64,000 bases of DNA from Ophiura sarsii (GCA_035610835.1 CM069447.1:38724057-38788056), one strand, 5' to 3'. Shown: positions 37,728 to 49,977, counted from the first letter of the stretch. Program-made: numbers and translations. Notes: a model not told the origin generated them from the letters alone.

Positions 37728-38046
37728 CGACGTTTAAATCCCGATAGTTAAAATCCCGATCGTTAAAATCCCGATAGTTGAAATCCCGATAGTTAAATCC
37801 CACTAGTTAAATCCCGCCAGTGAAATCCCGCCAGTTAAATCCCGCCAGTTAAATCCCGCCAGTTAAATCCCGCCAGTGAAATCCCGCCAGTGAAATCCCG
37901 CCAGTTAAATTCCGCCAGTTAAATTCCGCCAGTTAAATTCCGCTAGTTAAATTCCGTCAGCTAAATCCCGCTAGTTAAATCCCGCCAGTTAAATTTCGCT
38001 AGTTAAATCCCGCTAGTTAAATCCCGCCAGTTAAATACCGCCAGTT
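37728..38046. repeat. 14-bp minisatellite (gttaaatcccgcca)n
   Basis: Over twenty head-to-tail repeats of a 14-bp word with variants such as attccgctag and gtgaaatcc. The same minisatellite lies at 55689-55850 and 56858-57178, always between family-1 and family-2 Penelope sequences where both are present. Confidence 0.93.
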
Positions 38047-38097
38047 AAGAAGAAGCTGTAAAGATAAGTTGGCCAATAAACTTAAAAAGAGAAAGAT

Positions 38098-38261
38098 ATG
38101 AAAGCAAATGTAATTTATGAAATACCATGTACCCGCTGTGACAAGATGAATGTAGGCGAGATAAAGAGACGATTTGGCGTCAGACTCGGCGAACACAAAC
38201 GCGAAGCAGAAAAAGCCGGTCAATCAAGTTTCACCAGATCTAAACGCAAAGAATCACTAAC
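38098..38261 (+). pseudogene. Penelope-like family 2, GIY-YIG endonuclease, 5' part (split by LINE)
   Basis: The frame MKANVIYEIPCTRCDKMNVG, then RRFGVRLGEHKREAEK, is a GIY-YIG nuclease start: YEIPC, a second Cys, then a degraded YVGET motif (here MNVGEIKRR; the 57233 copy keeps TYVGETKRR), and the GEH box. It stops after ESLTE where a LINE begins. The other half of the domain continues at 46434, 8.2 kb away. Confidence 0.85.
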
Positions 38262-38776
38262 AGAACAGGCTCTATTTGCCAAATACGACAACGATAGGCA
38301 GGAGCAATACAGCAGGAGAGAGTCTGTTAGGATTACTGGTCTTCAAAGTGGAGAGGAGGAGAGTGTAATCATCGATGAGATTATCTCACTCGGTAACTAG
38401 ATGGACATTGACATTGCAATCAAGCCTGAAGATATTTCTGTTGCACACAGAGTAGGAAGAGTTGGCTCGTCTAATACTATAGTTCATTAGCAGGCAGATG
38501 AGAGATAAGCTTCTTAAAAACCGTAAGCTCAAAGATATCGAGTCCACCAAGGGGAAAGTGTACGTAAATGAGGATTTAACCCCGTTACGTGCAAAACTCC
38601 TGAGCTACGCAAAAAACCTGGATCGAGTACAACGAGTCAGCTCAGCAAATGGGAGGATCCACTGTAACCTCAGGGATTCATCACACGTGATCCTTGAGTC
38701 ACCTGATGACCTTTTTAAACTGGGAGTAGACTCCATCAATCTAACCAGACTGGGTCTACACCATTACATTATCTAG
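38262..38776 (+). pseudogene. LINE-A ORF1 remnant
   Basis: The frame shows YDNDRQEQYSRRESVRITGL, then EDISVAHRVGR, DKLLKNRKLKD and VYVNEDLTPLRAKLL, the pattern of the RNA-binding-like ORF1 protein of many animal LINEs. A TAG at about 38398 and a frameshift near 38490 break it. The N-terminal part is missing. It would have bound element RNA in the retrotransposition particle. Confidence 0.75.
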
Positions 38777-39477
38777 GACAGGAAAGACCCCTCCAAAGCG
38801 AACTATCCCGCTAACTATAATGTAAATATCGCGAACAGAAAATATACTACTTCTAATTCTGCTACTTCCATCACAACCTCTGCTACCTCAAATGCTCCTG
38901 AAAACCAGCTACGTAACAATCATGATAATCGTCATCTAATAGATCATAACTATTCACTATCTACAAAAAGATCACTTTGCATTGCTTCACTAAATGTGTG
39001 TGGCCTCAAAAGTAAACTAGACTATGGAATGTTTGACTCTCATATTCAAAAGTTTGATATAATTTGCGTAACGGAAGCAAGAATCAAGAACCATGACTCT
39101 GTAGATACTCCCGGCTTCAAATTCATTAACCTTCAAAGTAAGAACAATCGTCATAAATTCGGTGGTATCCATGGAATAGGAGTGCTCGTTAAGAATTGTA
39201 TTTTTAAATATATTACTACTGTTGATAATTGTTCTTCTGAAAATGTTCTATGGTTAAAACTTCACAAAGACTTTCTTGGGTACAGTTTGATCATTGGTGC
39301 TGTTTACATCCCTCATGAGGGATCTATTTACTATGATAATGATGAATTCGATGTTATATGTTCTGATATTGTTAATCTTAATTGTAAATTTGATAGCCCC
39401 ATATGTCTAACTGGTGACTTTAATGCTCGCACTGGCAATCTTGTAGATTACGTGACTTTGGATAATGGTGTAAATGA

Positions 39478-42400
39478 GTGGTTTAAAACTGGCTGTAAGT
39501 AGCGCAACTCCAACCTTCTCCTCTACCACTAATTTTCCTTTCCCCTTTTCTCATATCTCTTTCTACTCTGCATGCTTCTTCTATGCAACTGTTTCCATAC
39601 TTTGCTTTGCTCTAGGTTGTAGATACAGGAGGCACTTCCATCAGCCCTCCTGTCCCTAATCGCTTCCCTTGCAGTTACCCATCTCCACGTCCTCGAAGAC
39701 TGAGATGCATTTATAATACAGTGTATGTGTTAGTCGCGTGCCACCTGGATAGCCAAACCTTGCAGTTAATGCTAACTGACGGAGCTCTGGGGGCAATGGT
39801 CGGTAGATCTAAGACTATTGGAGTAGTCTGAAGGTCTATTGAACATAGCTTATTAGGTTTCAATCTAAAATATTGAGACTCGGGTAGAATATACTCATTA
39901 GCCTTGGCTGGCAAGTATTCTAGAAGAAGGACAACTTTGATAATAAACCATGCTGCAGGAGTTGCGATCGCAGTGATTATAGCAACAGAAAAACCATGAT
40001 GACAAACCAAACCAACACTAGGGTTAAAGTCCCTACTAACCTAACGTCTCCTGGAGCAGACTCAGATTTTTCAAAATCAACTGATGACGGCATGCCCCCA
40101 AACCCGGAAGGGAGGAGTAAGCTTGACGGCAGAGCGCGCAAGAGGAGACGACTTGCAACATGCAAGACAAATATCACTATATCTACCATGAATGTGAGAA
40201 CTATCAGACAGAGTCGATGTAGGGAGGAGCTTGTATCAAATCTAATCAAATATAAAATTGACATGATCGGGATACAGGAACACCGCATTGTTCATGATGA
40301 CCCAGTGAAATATGAGATCATTCTGGGTAGAACACTGATCACTACCTCAGCAACAAGAAATAAAGCAGGTGCAGCTGTAGGTGGAGTCGGGATACTACTC
40401 AACAACACAGCACTCCGATCATTAGCGAGTATCAAACCACATTCTGATCGTACACTCATAGTTAACTTCCATGGTAACCCAGCAACAACTGTAGTGGTGA
40501 CCTACTGCCCTACAAATGTGGCGGAAGAGGACATCATAGAAGAGCACTACAACAGTCTAAAGGGGGCGATTGACTCCATTCCAGCACACAACATCTTGCT
40601 TGCTGTCGGCGACTACAATGCCAGACTTGGAAAGGATGACGCCAAATTTTCATACCATGATGATACAAACAGAAATGGAGAGTATCTAGCAGAACTAGCT
40701 AAAGAGAAAGATCTAATAGTCGCAAATACCTAATTTCGCAAGAAAAAAGGCAAGTTGTGGACATATGTCAGCCCAGGCGGCAATAAACTACAGCTGGACT
40801 ACATCCTTGTCAGGCGGAAATGGCGAAACAGTGTTCAGAATTCTGAAGCATACAATACCTTTGCTAGTGTGGGATCTGACTATAGAATAGTCTCTGCTAG
40901 CATCCGATTAAGCCTCAGGAAGAGTAAGATCATCAAACGGAAAAAGCAGTACGATTGGAATCTATTGACAACTGATCAAGATCTACAAGCTAAATACAGT
41001 ACAGAGGTGCGCAATAGGTTTCAGCCCCTTCAGGATGACGTAGAAACTGCAACTGAGAAATACACAAGGTTCATTACAGCCACTCAAGAAGCTGCAGAAG
41101 AAGTCATTCCTGCGAGGAAGAAAGAGAAAAGAACCTACTTCTCAAAAGACGCCCATGTTATCGGAGCGAGAACAAAAATTGATGAAGCTTAGTACGCAAA
41201 ATATCAACTAGACACTAATAATGAGGAAAATAGCAGAGATTATAAGGATGCTAAGAAGAGCCTAGGGGAGGCTTATGATCAAGTGAAAGAGAAAGACCTT
41301 ACCAATAAGCTAAGAGAGGTAGAAAATGCTCACATAAACAGCAAGCATGGTAAGAGTTGGAAACTGATAAACCAAATATCAGGAAGACTGACAACAAGAA
41401 AGGGGCAAATCAAAGGGTCCACGCAAAAGGAGAGATTAAACAACTGGTACACTCACTTCAAAAATCTACTGGGGAGCCCACCACATATAAGTAATGAGGA
41501 TGAGGAAATTGCTCCAATACTATTAGATCTCAACATTAAAGTAGAAACCTTTGACTTGGAGGAATATGAGAAGGCTAAGAAGGCACTAGTAGAAGGGAAA
41601 AGCTGTGGGGAAGATGGTATTACACCTGAAATGCTCAAAAGATGTGATTTGGATAACATCATTCTCGACTTCTGCAATGATGCCTTGTTGAACGGGAAAA
41701 AGCCAGAACAGTGGTCCATTCGCAACATAGTACCAATACCGAAATCAGGTGATCTCAGCTTGGGGGGTAACTACCGTGAAATAAGCCTGAGTTCAATTGT
41801 TGCCAAGCTATACAACAAGATGATACTCAACAGAATTAGACCGGAGCTCGACGTCCACCTAAGAGCTAATCAAAATGGCTTCAGAGTAGGACGTACCACT
41901 GTAGGTCATATACTTGCCCTTCGAAGAATTATTGAGGGAATAAGATCAAATAACCTGCCAGCCATCATAACCTTTATCGACTTCAAGAAAGCGTTTGACA
42001 CAATACATAGGGGACGAATGCTGCAAATATTGAAAGCCTATGGTGTACCCGATCAGCTTACAAATGCGATAGCAGACATATACAAAGACACCAAGGCAAA
42101 GGTCATATCACCAGATGGAGAAACAGAAGTGTTTGAGATACTGGCTGGAGTACTACAAGGAGACACCCTGGCTCCATATCTTTTTGTCATTGTTCTTGAC
42201 TATGCCCTAAGAGAGGCCATAGATGGCAGAGAAGAAGAGCTAGGATTTCACCTAACAAAAAGAAGAAGCAGAAGAATAGGACCAACCGTATTAACAGACT
42301 TAGACTTTGCTGACGACATTGCACTGCTGTCTGTGGAAGTGTCTCAAGCGCAATCACTACTCAACAGAGTGGAGACTTCAGTGGGAAGAATTGGGCTCAA

Positions 42401-43060
42401 AATGAACGCTGCAAAGACGAAGTACATGTCCTTCAACCAGACGCAAGTACCTGTAATTACCACAAGCGAAGGCATGCGCCTTGATAAAGTGGAAGACTTC
42501 AAATACCTTGGCGCCTGGATGAACAGCACTGAAAAGGACATCAAAACACGCAAAGCAGCTGCATGGAGAGCTTGTGGAAAACTTAGTCAGCTATGGAAGG
42601 CTAAATCATTATCCAGAAAGTTCAAAGAAAGATTGTTCATAGCTACAGTAGAATCCGTCCTACTTTATGGATGTGAGGCATGGACAGTCACCCCAAAGCT
42701 TGGTAAACAACTGGATGGATGCTACACTAGGATGCTAAGATCTGTGTTCAACATCAACTGGAGTCAGCATGTGACAAATAAGGACCTGTATGGGGACATG
42801 CCAAAAGTCTCGGACAAGATCAGAGAACGCAGAGTAAGATTTGCTGGACACTGCTTCAGAGGGTCCAAGGAGCTAGTACACAAACTTATACATTGGATCC
42901 CAAAGCACGGAGCAAGAAAGCGTGGTAGACCAGCCTTGACCTACATTGACATACTCAAACGTGATACAGGACTGCAGGTGGAAGAAATCAAGACAGCTAT
43001 GTTGGATAGGAAGATCTGGAGAGGCATTGTGGTTCGGAAAAATCATCCGCCCTAAGTCAA
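39478..43060 (+). mobile_element. LINE-N: nearly complete RTE-like LINE nested in LINE-A
   Basis: Flanked by gtaaatga at 39470-39477 and 43061-43068, an 8-bp candidate target duplication inside LINE-A's endonuclease. Length is about 3.58 kb, with a 5' UTR of about 500 bp and one long frame encoding APE and RT, a layout typical of RTE-clade elements. No separate ORF1 is visible. Clade assignment rests on layout and the RT tail and is tentative. Confidence 0.82.
39996..43055 (+). pseudogene. RTE-like APE-RT polyprotein with two in-frame stops
   Basis: A 1020-codon frame interrupted only by TAA after VANT (40731-40733) and TAG after KIDEA (41190-41192). The APE domain (about residues 60-300) shows STMNVRTI, IGIQEHR, VGDYNARLG, LQLDYILVRRKW and SDYRIV, where SDHR is usual. 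The RT (about residues 520-830) shows PIPKSGDLSLGGNYR, NQNGFRVGR, FIDFKKAFDT, GVLQGDTLAP and LDFADDIALL with the catalytic Asp pair. The tail has VLLYGCEAW, RVRFAGHC and RKRGRPALTY. Reverse transcription would be primed at the target nick. One catalytic-box His is Tyr, a third possible lesion. Confidence 0.9.
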
Positions 43061-46000
43061 GTAAATGATTTTGACCTTTCACTTTCAAAATTGTTTATTT
43101 AACAGTTCTATTGACAACCTTGAGGCTCTAGGTATAAATATTAACAGAACCAACTGTGACAAAAAAACAAACAATAACGGTAACAGCCTAATTGAGCTTT
43201 GTAAAAACCTTGATTTCCGTATCCTTAATGGCCGTATTGGCAGTGATAACGGTATTGGTGATTTCACATGTATCAGTTCTAATGGTAAAAGTACAATTGA
43301 TTACACATTGTTATCTTCTTGCTTATTACCCAAGGTTAAAGAATTCAAAGTTGATGTGTTGGATACATGTTTGTCAGATAAGCATAAAACTATTTATACT
43401 ATTCTTCATGCAGATAATGTACCTATTGATGACACTACTAAACGCAAATATGTAGGGTCCGCTAAGCCTAACTCAGGGTCACATATTAATAGTACTACCA
43501 GAAAAAGTAACACTAATAGTTCTTCACATGGTGTCAAAACTGACTGGAAACCAAACAAAGCAAATGACTATATGAGTAATTTTGATGTTGCTCAACTTAA
43601 TAATTTCCTACATAATTTAAACAATACTGATGTTCAATGTCCAAGTGATACCAGCCAAAACGCTATTGATGACTTTAGTAATACTTTATGTAACTTACTG
43701 ATTTCCCCAGTTGTTAAAATTGGTGTTGCTAAAAATATTACATATAAAAACAGTGATTGCAACTTCAAGAGTAACAATGAATATAATAACAAAATGAACC
43801 AGCCATGGTTTAATAATCACTGTTCTCGTAAACGCAAGGACTATATGAAACTCAAGAACAAACTGTCCAAGGATAATTCCGCCATCTCTATTTCAAAACT
43901 TAAGTATGAGGCAAAGAAATATAAATATGTACTCAAAAGGGCTAAGATTGACTACTATAAGAGTATTTCACAGGAGATTAGAGATTTTAAGACAACAAAT
44001 CCAAAGAAGTATTGGGATTTAATCAATAAGGCGGACAAGAAATCGAACAAAGAAAAGTGCCAAATTGATATCGATGATCTGTTTAACTATTTTAAAAATA
44101 TCCCAAGTCAACTCATCAAGCAGTTTTGATCCTCGTGATATTAAACATTCAATAAATGAATTCATCAATGATCCAATCACTAACGATGAGGTGATAGAAA
44201 TCAAAAACAAACTCAAAAATAACAAATCTAGCGGTCCTGATTTAGTTATTAACGAGTTTATTAAGAACTGCCCTCCACTTGTCATCAACATCATTACAAA
44301 ATTGTTTAATATTGTGTTGGATACGGGAATTATTCCTAAAACATGGTGTCTGGGTTATATAATACCCATTTACAAGAACAAAGGATCAATTGATGATCCA
44401 AACAGTTATCGTGGAATAACATTATTAAGTTGTATTGGTAAGCTATTCACTGCTGTTTTGAATGCCCGTCTTACAAAATACCTTGATAATACAGGTATTA
44501 TTGGTGAAGAGCAAGCTGGATTCAGAGCGAATTATTCCACTATGGACCATGCTTTTACGCTACATTGTATTATTGATCTTTATCTTAAAAATAAGAAAAA
44601 ATTGTATTGTGCTTTTATTGACTACAAAAAAGCCTTTGATCTAATTAATAGGGCTGATCTGTGGTCAAAATTAATTGCAAAGGGTATCAATGGTAAAGTT
44701 ATTACAGTTTTTTACAATCTTTATAATGATGCAAAATCATGTGTCAAATCAAACAACTCATTATCAAATTTCTTTAATAGTACTGTTGGTGTGCGAGGGT
44801 GAAAACCTTTCACCCCTTTTATTCCCAATTTTTCTGAATGATCTCGAAGCAGCTCTTAGACGTGATGGTGTTTCTGGTTTAAATTATATTAATAATGAAG
44901 TTATTAACCATTTAAGTAATGATGACATTGAGATGTGGCTAAAATTATATGTCTTACTTTATGCTGATGATACAATTATTTTGTCTGAATCGGCTAATGA
45001 TCTCCAAAATGCACTCAATTCATTGCACAAGTATTGTAGCACATGGCATCTTACAGTAAATGCGTCTAAGACAAAAAATTGTAATTTTCAGTCGAGGTAA
45101 ACTTAGAAATATACCCTCTTTTAGATTAGGTAGTGAACCCATCGGAGTTTGTGATGATTATACATATTTAGGCATTGTATTTAATTTCAATGGTAACTTC
45201 AAAAAAGCAATAGGTAAACAAGTCTCTCAAGCTAAACATGCTATGTTTGCCCTCCTCAGTTAAGCCTCTAAACTCCAATTATCGGTTGATATTACATATG
45301 ACTTGTTTGATAAACTGGTATTGCCGATCCTTTTGTATGGCTGTGAAGTTTGGGGATTAGAAAATCTTAATCATATTGAAATATTCTATCGGAATTTCCT
45401 ACGTCGACTTCTCAAGGTAAATAAGTTGACGATTAATTGTATACTCTATGGTGAAGTAGGCAAATATAAAATTTCTTGTATTATTAACAAAAGAATTGTT
45501 AACTTCTGGAGTAGAATAGTTAATGGCAAACAGTCAAAATATTCGTTCAGGTTATACAGCCTTATTAAATACATGCATGACAGTAACTCAGTTTCGTTTA
45601 CATCAAAGTGGATCTATAAGATTAAAGAAATTCTTGATTTTTGTGGTTTCAGTTTTATCTGGAGATCCCAAAATCAACACAATTCAATCTGGTTGAAGAA
45701 CGCCTTAACTCGCAGAATTAAAGACATTGATAGTCAAAATTGGTTAACTGATGTAAATAATAATAGCCTTTGTACTGATTATAGAGTTTATAAAACAGAT
45801 TTTTCTTTCGAATTTTACCTAAAAGAATTAGATCTTAGTAATAGATTTTATACTTACTAAATTCAGGTGTAGGAACATTAAATTTCCAAACAACTTTTGT
45901 AGATTTAGTGTAGATATCAATGACAAGATTTGCAAACTTTTTCAAAGTAATATGGTTGGAGATGAATTCCATTATCTCTTTGTTTGCAACTTTTTTATTC

Positions 46001-46433
46001 CTCAAAGAAACAAATACTTGCAACCTCATGACTACAGACAAACGAATGATACCAAAATGCTTGACTTATTAAATACAAAAAACCCACTGGTGCTTATAAA
46101 TCTTTGTAAATTTCTTAGAGTTATATCTTCAAAATTTATTTTATAATATTTTGTTTATTAATCATCTTCATCGTGTGCTTAAAAATACTCACATCATTCA
46201 TAATGAACATTATTAGTTAGTTTGTACTTGCATGTTTTACAGTCTTGTATCAATAGCTTTATTTAGGTCATGTTGATGTTGTTTCATGTTATTATTGTGT
46301 TATGTTGTATCTAGCGCTATAGCGCCATCTATTTATAATATATCATGTTTGTGACGGTATCTCTCATACCCGGAAGGGGTCTAGAGATCGAATAAAAGTT
46401 CGAAGGTCAAACTTCGAACAAAGAATGAATGAA

Positions 46434-46930
46434 ATAAATCAGCCATCACAGATCCCGTGGCCAGGGCAAATCATGTTATTAACTGGGAGGGGGCCTACAT
46501 TTTGGGTAGAGAAGAGAATAGAAAGGCACGTTGGATACGGGAATCTATCTGGATAAGGAGGCGAGGCACAGAGATCATGAACAGAGACGAGGGGTTTACA
46601 ATCTCAGTCACGTATACGATCCGCTGATTACGCCCCCCACCATCAAGGGAGTCACGAAACTGACCACTTCCGGTCAGTTTCCCGCCAAAACAACAACAGC
46701 CGATCAGTAGCTTTGAGGAAGCTGGTCGTTGACCAGCGAAACTGTCAGCTTGGAAAAACGTAAGTTTTTCATTAACCTGATATTGGTCTTGCCAAAAAAA
46801 AACCTTACTACTTCACAATATACTTAAATATTGAGAGGATACTCATTTACCGTTATGTCAACACTATTATATTGGTAGATCTAAATTTAGATCCTCGGTT
46901 ACCCCATACAATCATGACGCTTAGCTAGCA
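46434..46930 (+). pseudogene. Penelope-like family 2, 3' part after the LINE-A insertion
   Basis: Continues the frame left at 38261: NKSAITDPVARANHVINWEG, then ESIWIRRRGTEIMNRDEG. One base is missing near 46600; beyond it the third frame gives VYNLSHVYDPLITPPTIKG and a TAG directly before a perfect 7-bp hairpin (gctggtc/gaccagc) followed by gaaactgtc. The tail to about 46930 matches the other family-2 copy at 57720-58359. Confidence 0.85.
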
Positions 46931-47220
46931 TACCCCTTTCACTGTCCCCTCTCACTGTCCCAATCCATCGTCCATCGAGCCAGTTAGTCATCATGTCCAT
47001 TACTCATAATCTACCCTGACTTTTATAACGAAACTTGTGTCTAATAAGGAGAGTTTATAAAAGAGGAGTTTCTAATAAGAAGAGTTTTATCAGTGTATCC
47101 ATGATAGTGGAAGCAGGGGCGTAACTAGGTATTTCAATGGGAGGTGGGGGGGGGGGGGGGGGGGGGGGCGTCAGAGGGGGCATGGCCTCTGACAGGGGGG
47201 GGGGGGGGCTCATTTGTTAT
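46930..47220. other. unassigned sequence with poly-G tracts
   Basis: Two long G runs (about 47144-47168 and 47196-47208) flank gtcagagg..cctctgac, a short inverted pair. The word caggggcgtaactagg at 47114 resembles hAT-type element ends, but no partner end was found. A related atggcctctgacagggg block occurs at 60066-60106. Confidence 0.45.
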
Positions 47221-47487
47221 AGATGAGATAATATTCCATACTATTCTATTTGATAGAAAGTTCGGATATTTTCTCTGCCAGAAATGTTGGCATATTGGAT
47301 TCATCCGATTTTTTTCAACAGTTCTTTCGTACAAGTTTTTAACCGACCCATTTTGTTTCGATCATGATCGAAATGTTCACCGAAATGTAGGGAAACACAC
47401 ACACAAACGCCGTACCGACCGACCCTACCTGAGATACCCGGTGTCCGTAGAACAGGGTGTTTTTGTCACCTAATAAACTTGACTTAC

Positions 47488-47601
47488 TAAATTGACACCT
47501 GTCACCATTCCATCCAGGTAGACAGGTACATGTGTATCTATTGATTCCATCGGTACATTGTCCACCGTTCAAACAAGGGCTAGAGGCACATTCGTTGAAA
47601 T
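47488..47601 (-). CDS. EGF-like exon B
   Basis: A 114-nt (38-codon) phase 1-1 exon with an acag acceptor and a gtaagt donor. The module reads DFNECASSPCLNGGQC, then RYTCTCLPGWNGDRC, with six Cys in EGF order. The DxNEC start is the calcium-binding type, and C-x-D-x4-Y-x-C-x-C fits the Asx-hydroxylation consensus. EGF repeats like this build extracellular rods in Notch, fibropellin and polydom-type proteins. It lies upstream of the sushi array in transcription order, but 22 kb of repeats intervenes. Confidence 0.92.
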
Positions 47602-48282
47602 CTGTATACAATGGAATACAAATATATAATCAGGTTTGAAAAATTGTTATAAGTAATAAAATTATGGAAGAAAATTAATGATATGATGATGACGTGAACA
47701 TACAAAGATGTGTTCACATTTGCAACGATAAAGGCAACAGCAGTTGGTTGATGCGACCATTGCGTTAGCAAAAAAATATATGATAGACAACATTTGAAAT
47801 TGATGCATGTAATAGCGAGCAATAGTAACATTAAAATACTCACTTTTTTCGGATCAAATGAAAACAGTAACTCTATGTTGCATCAAATATTTTATTTATC
47901 ACGTGGTGTGGCAACATGTCTCTTTTCATTTAAAATGGCAACGGCCGTTTTATTTTATTTTGCACAACGATGAGACAGATAACACTTTCCTTGCAACAAG
48001 GCGATATATGACTTTCTTCATGCAACAAGGAGATAAATGAATATTGCACACCGAAGAACCTTTTGGAGTCACAGACAAGATAAGATTGGCAATGTATCTC
48101 TATAGCATAAGCATTTTCAAAGAATGACGAGCCCAATGTGCACGCTATCTTATAGGAGAAGGTGCACTTCTTGGGTAAAACCCGGGTGAAACCGTGGGAC
48201 TGAAATACATTACTAATAATGAGTAATGTGCTGAGTTCGCGATACATCTAATAATGTAGGCGTGTTATACAAACATACTTAC
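47602..48282 (-). other. intron between the two EGF exons
   Basis: Bounded by a consensus donor (gtaagtatg at 48282 downward) and acceptor (tgtatacag at 47602 upward) on the minus strand. AT-rich; no further exon or repeat is recognised. Confidence 0.7.
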
Positions 48283-48396
48283 TAATTTCACACCTATCGC
48301 CTACCCATCCTGCTATACAACGGCAATAGTATCCATTAATGCCATCGTCACAGGTCCAGCCATTTTGACAAGGCGAACTGGCACATTCGTTGATAT
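48283..48396 (-). CDS. EGF-like exon A
   Basis: A 114-nt phase 1-1 exon with a cacag acceptor and a gtaagt donor, the same length and phase as exon B. It encodes DINECASSPCQNGWTC, then GYYCRCIAGWVGDRCEI: six Cys, a calcium-binding DxNEC start and the hydroxylation motif C-x-D-x4-Y-x-C-x-C. The common G-G-x-C before the third Cys is G-W-T-C here. It is the 5'-most host exon recognised in the window. Further EGF exons probably lie beyond the window or are too diverged to see. Confidence 0.92.
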
Positions 48397-48905
48397 CTGT
48401 GATACAAAATTAAGCACATTTTATTTCAGCTGAATTAAACGCTTCTCGTATGTCTGGGTAAACACTTATTATCGCATCTGATTACATGATTTTAGGATTG
48501 ATGTATAATGTGTTGGTTTTGTCTGTTGCAGTGGTTGGCCATGATCTATGTCATGTAGTAAAGGCGGATGCTGAAGGTAAAAATAATAATATGGACGCTT
48601 GAAAATGCCATTCAATGTGTACGAAATATCTACAATGTTGTTCAGTTCCTGCAAAAATGTTTTTCCACACGGTAACGGTATTAAGTGTTTGTCGAATTGC
48701 TTGTACATCTTTTAATTTCTTCTTAATTTTCAAAAATTGGCTGTGTTTTCTGTATCCAACTAGATAAATGTTAACGTTTGAAAGCTGACTACCCTCAGAC
48801 ACCCCTGGTATCATCAAATATAATGTCATTCAACGTCAACAAATGTGCTGCTCTCTCAATCACACTTACGCGCACACCTCTTGCCCATCAGTACACATTA
48901 CCATG
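48397..48905. other. probable intron upstream of EGF exon A
   Basis: No exon or mobile element is recognised. AT-rich with no long open frame of convincing composition. Confidence 0.45.
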
Positions 48906-49565
48906 ATTACTGGACGAGGACTATTTGGGAGTCACCATCTCAAATTACTTAAAATGGAATAATCATTGCACCAAAGTTCTAAATAAAGCTAACCGTACAC
49001 TTGGTCTACTGTGGAGAACATTCTCCCCCTGCTCCCAAAAGTCAAATCTAGAGCTTACCAAACACTCATACGCCCACAAGACGAATACGCAAGTGAGGTC
49101 TGGAACCCTCAAAAAAAAAAACTGAATTAAATTGGATTGAAAAGATACAGCGCAGCTCAGCCCGGTTTGTTTTCCGAGACCTCAGGAGACAAACCCCTGT
49201 TACCCCATTAATTAACCAACTCAAATGGGATACTCTCCATACTCGCCGCCTGGCTCAACAAGCCACCATGCTATACAAAAAAACAATATGGCTTGGTGAA
49301 CATTCACTTCCCACACAATATTCAAAGGGCTACACATATCTATATATATATATATATCTATATAGATTGGACCACCACTCAAGTATGTAAACACACAACA
49401 ATAAATGCACACAAATTCGCCTTCTACCAACGGGCGATCTATGTATGGAACAGACTCACACCTGCTGCTGTCCTTCATATTCATCCGTCGGTCAACACAT
49501 TCAGGACTTCATCCATGTCTACTATTATGGCTATGCAACCCCCACATGGTAGCAACGTCTTTTAA
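48906..49565 (+). pseudogene. LINE RT 3' fragment (CR1/Jockey-like tail)
   Basis: EDYLGVTISNYLKWNNHCTK, then KANRTLGLLWRTFSP, starts the connection region after an RT palm. A shifted frame continues with KIQRSSARFVFRD and INQLKWDTLHTRRLAQQATM, and a third with NAHKFAFYQRAIYVWNRLTP. This order is typical of CR1/Jockey-type ORF2 C-termini. At least two frameshifts and an internal TA-rich microsatellite (49337-49367) make it non-functional. Confidence 0.82.
49337..49367. repeat. (TA)n-rich microsatellite
   Basis: Mostly alternating T and A with tatc interruptions, inside the LINE fragment. Confidence 0.85.
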
Positions 49566-49977
49566 TTCCCTTCCAGTTTTTAGCGCACCCTTATTTTGAA
49601 AAAAAACAACAACAACTTTAAGTATTATTTCAGTACGCGCATCAAGTGTATGACGGAATAAAGGGCACATGTAGTTTTAACGTGTCATTCATGCATATCT
49701 GGTAACTAAAGTGCACTTTACCCAGCTTAAGATTTCAATACAATTCAACTGAGGTTAAACTCGTTCTATCCGCAAAATAGTCCACGGTATTACTTTATAA
49801 ATATACATTTATAAACTCCAGTTCTTCCAGTATGGTACGTTAGTCTCATAGACTAATTCGCGGAAATAAATTGGATTTATCCGAATGTAAAAATGTAAGA
49901 AAATTGTATTAATCTCTCATCTCATGAAGCATAACATAACCCATCGGTTTCACCACCTTTCTGATCTGGATGTTATG
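49566..49977. other. unassigned AT-rich sequence
   Basis: No gene or repeat is recognised between the LINE fragment and the GC-rich foldback element. Confidence 0.4.

Larger units (their letters stand above)
38960..46146 (+). pseudogene. LINE-A ORF2 (APE endonuclease plus reverse transcriptase), broken and interrupted
   Basis: The APE part opens SLNVCGLKSKL, then ICVTEARIK and LTGDFNARTG before the nested LINE at 39478. It resumes at about 43069 with NLEALGININ, STIDYTLLSS and LSDKHKTI, the last being the SDH-like box. The RT follows with YRGITLLSCIGKLF, EEQAGFRANYST, AFIDYKKAFDLI and YADDTIIL (YADD catalytic pair, near 44960). Frameshifts lie near 44100, 44795 and 45075, and stops at 45262 and 45860. 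The tail has LPILLYGCEVWG and a C-terminal region to 46146. It is not functional. Confidence 0.88.
38262..46433 (+). mobile_element. LINE-A: decayed APE-type non-LTR retrotransposon, carrying a nested LINE
   Basis: An ORF1 remnant, an APE endonuclease, a reverse transcriptase and a C-terminal domain follow in order, ending with a short 3' UTR and an agaatgaatgaaata tail. It splits Penelope family 2: the copy at 57233-57439 reads straight across the same point. It is 5'-truncated within ORF1. No clear target duplication is visible. LINE-A is itself interrupted at 39478-43060 by an RTE-like LINE. Confidence 0.88.

Noticed and set aside
37728..38046. Regularly spaced short repeats as a possible CRISPR array
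   Set aside because: The 14-bp words are directly adjacent with no unique spacers; a minisatellite in a eukaryotic genome.
40755..41192. A separate gene between the two large RTE-like frames
   Set aside because: It is in frame with both neighbours and separated from them only by single stop codons; it is the C-terminal half of the same endonuclease domain and the linker.
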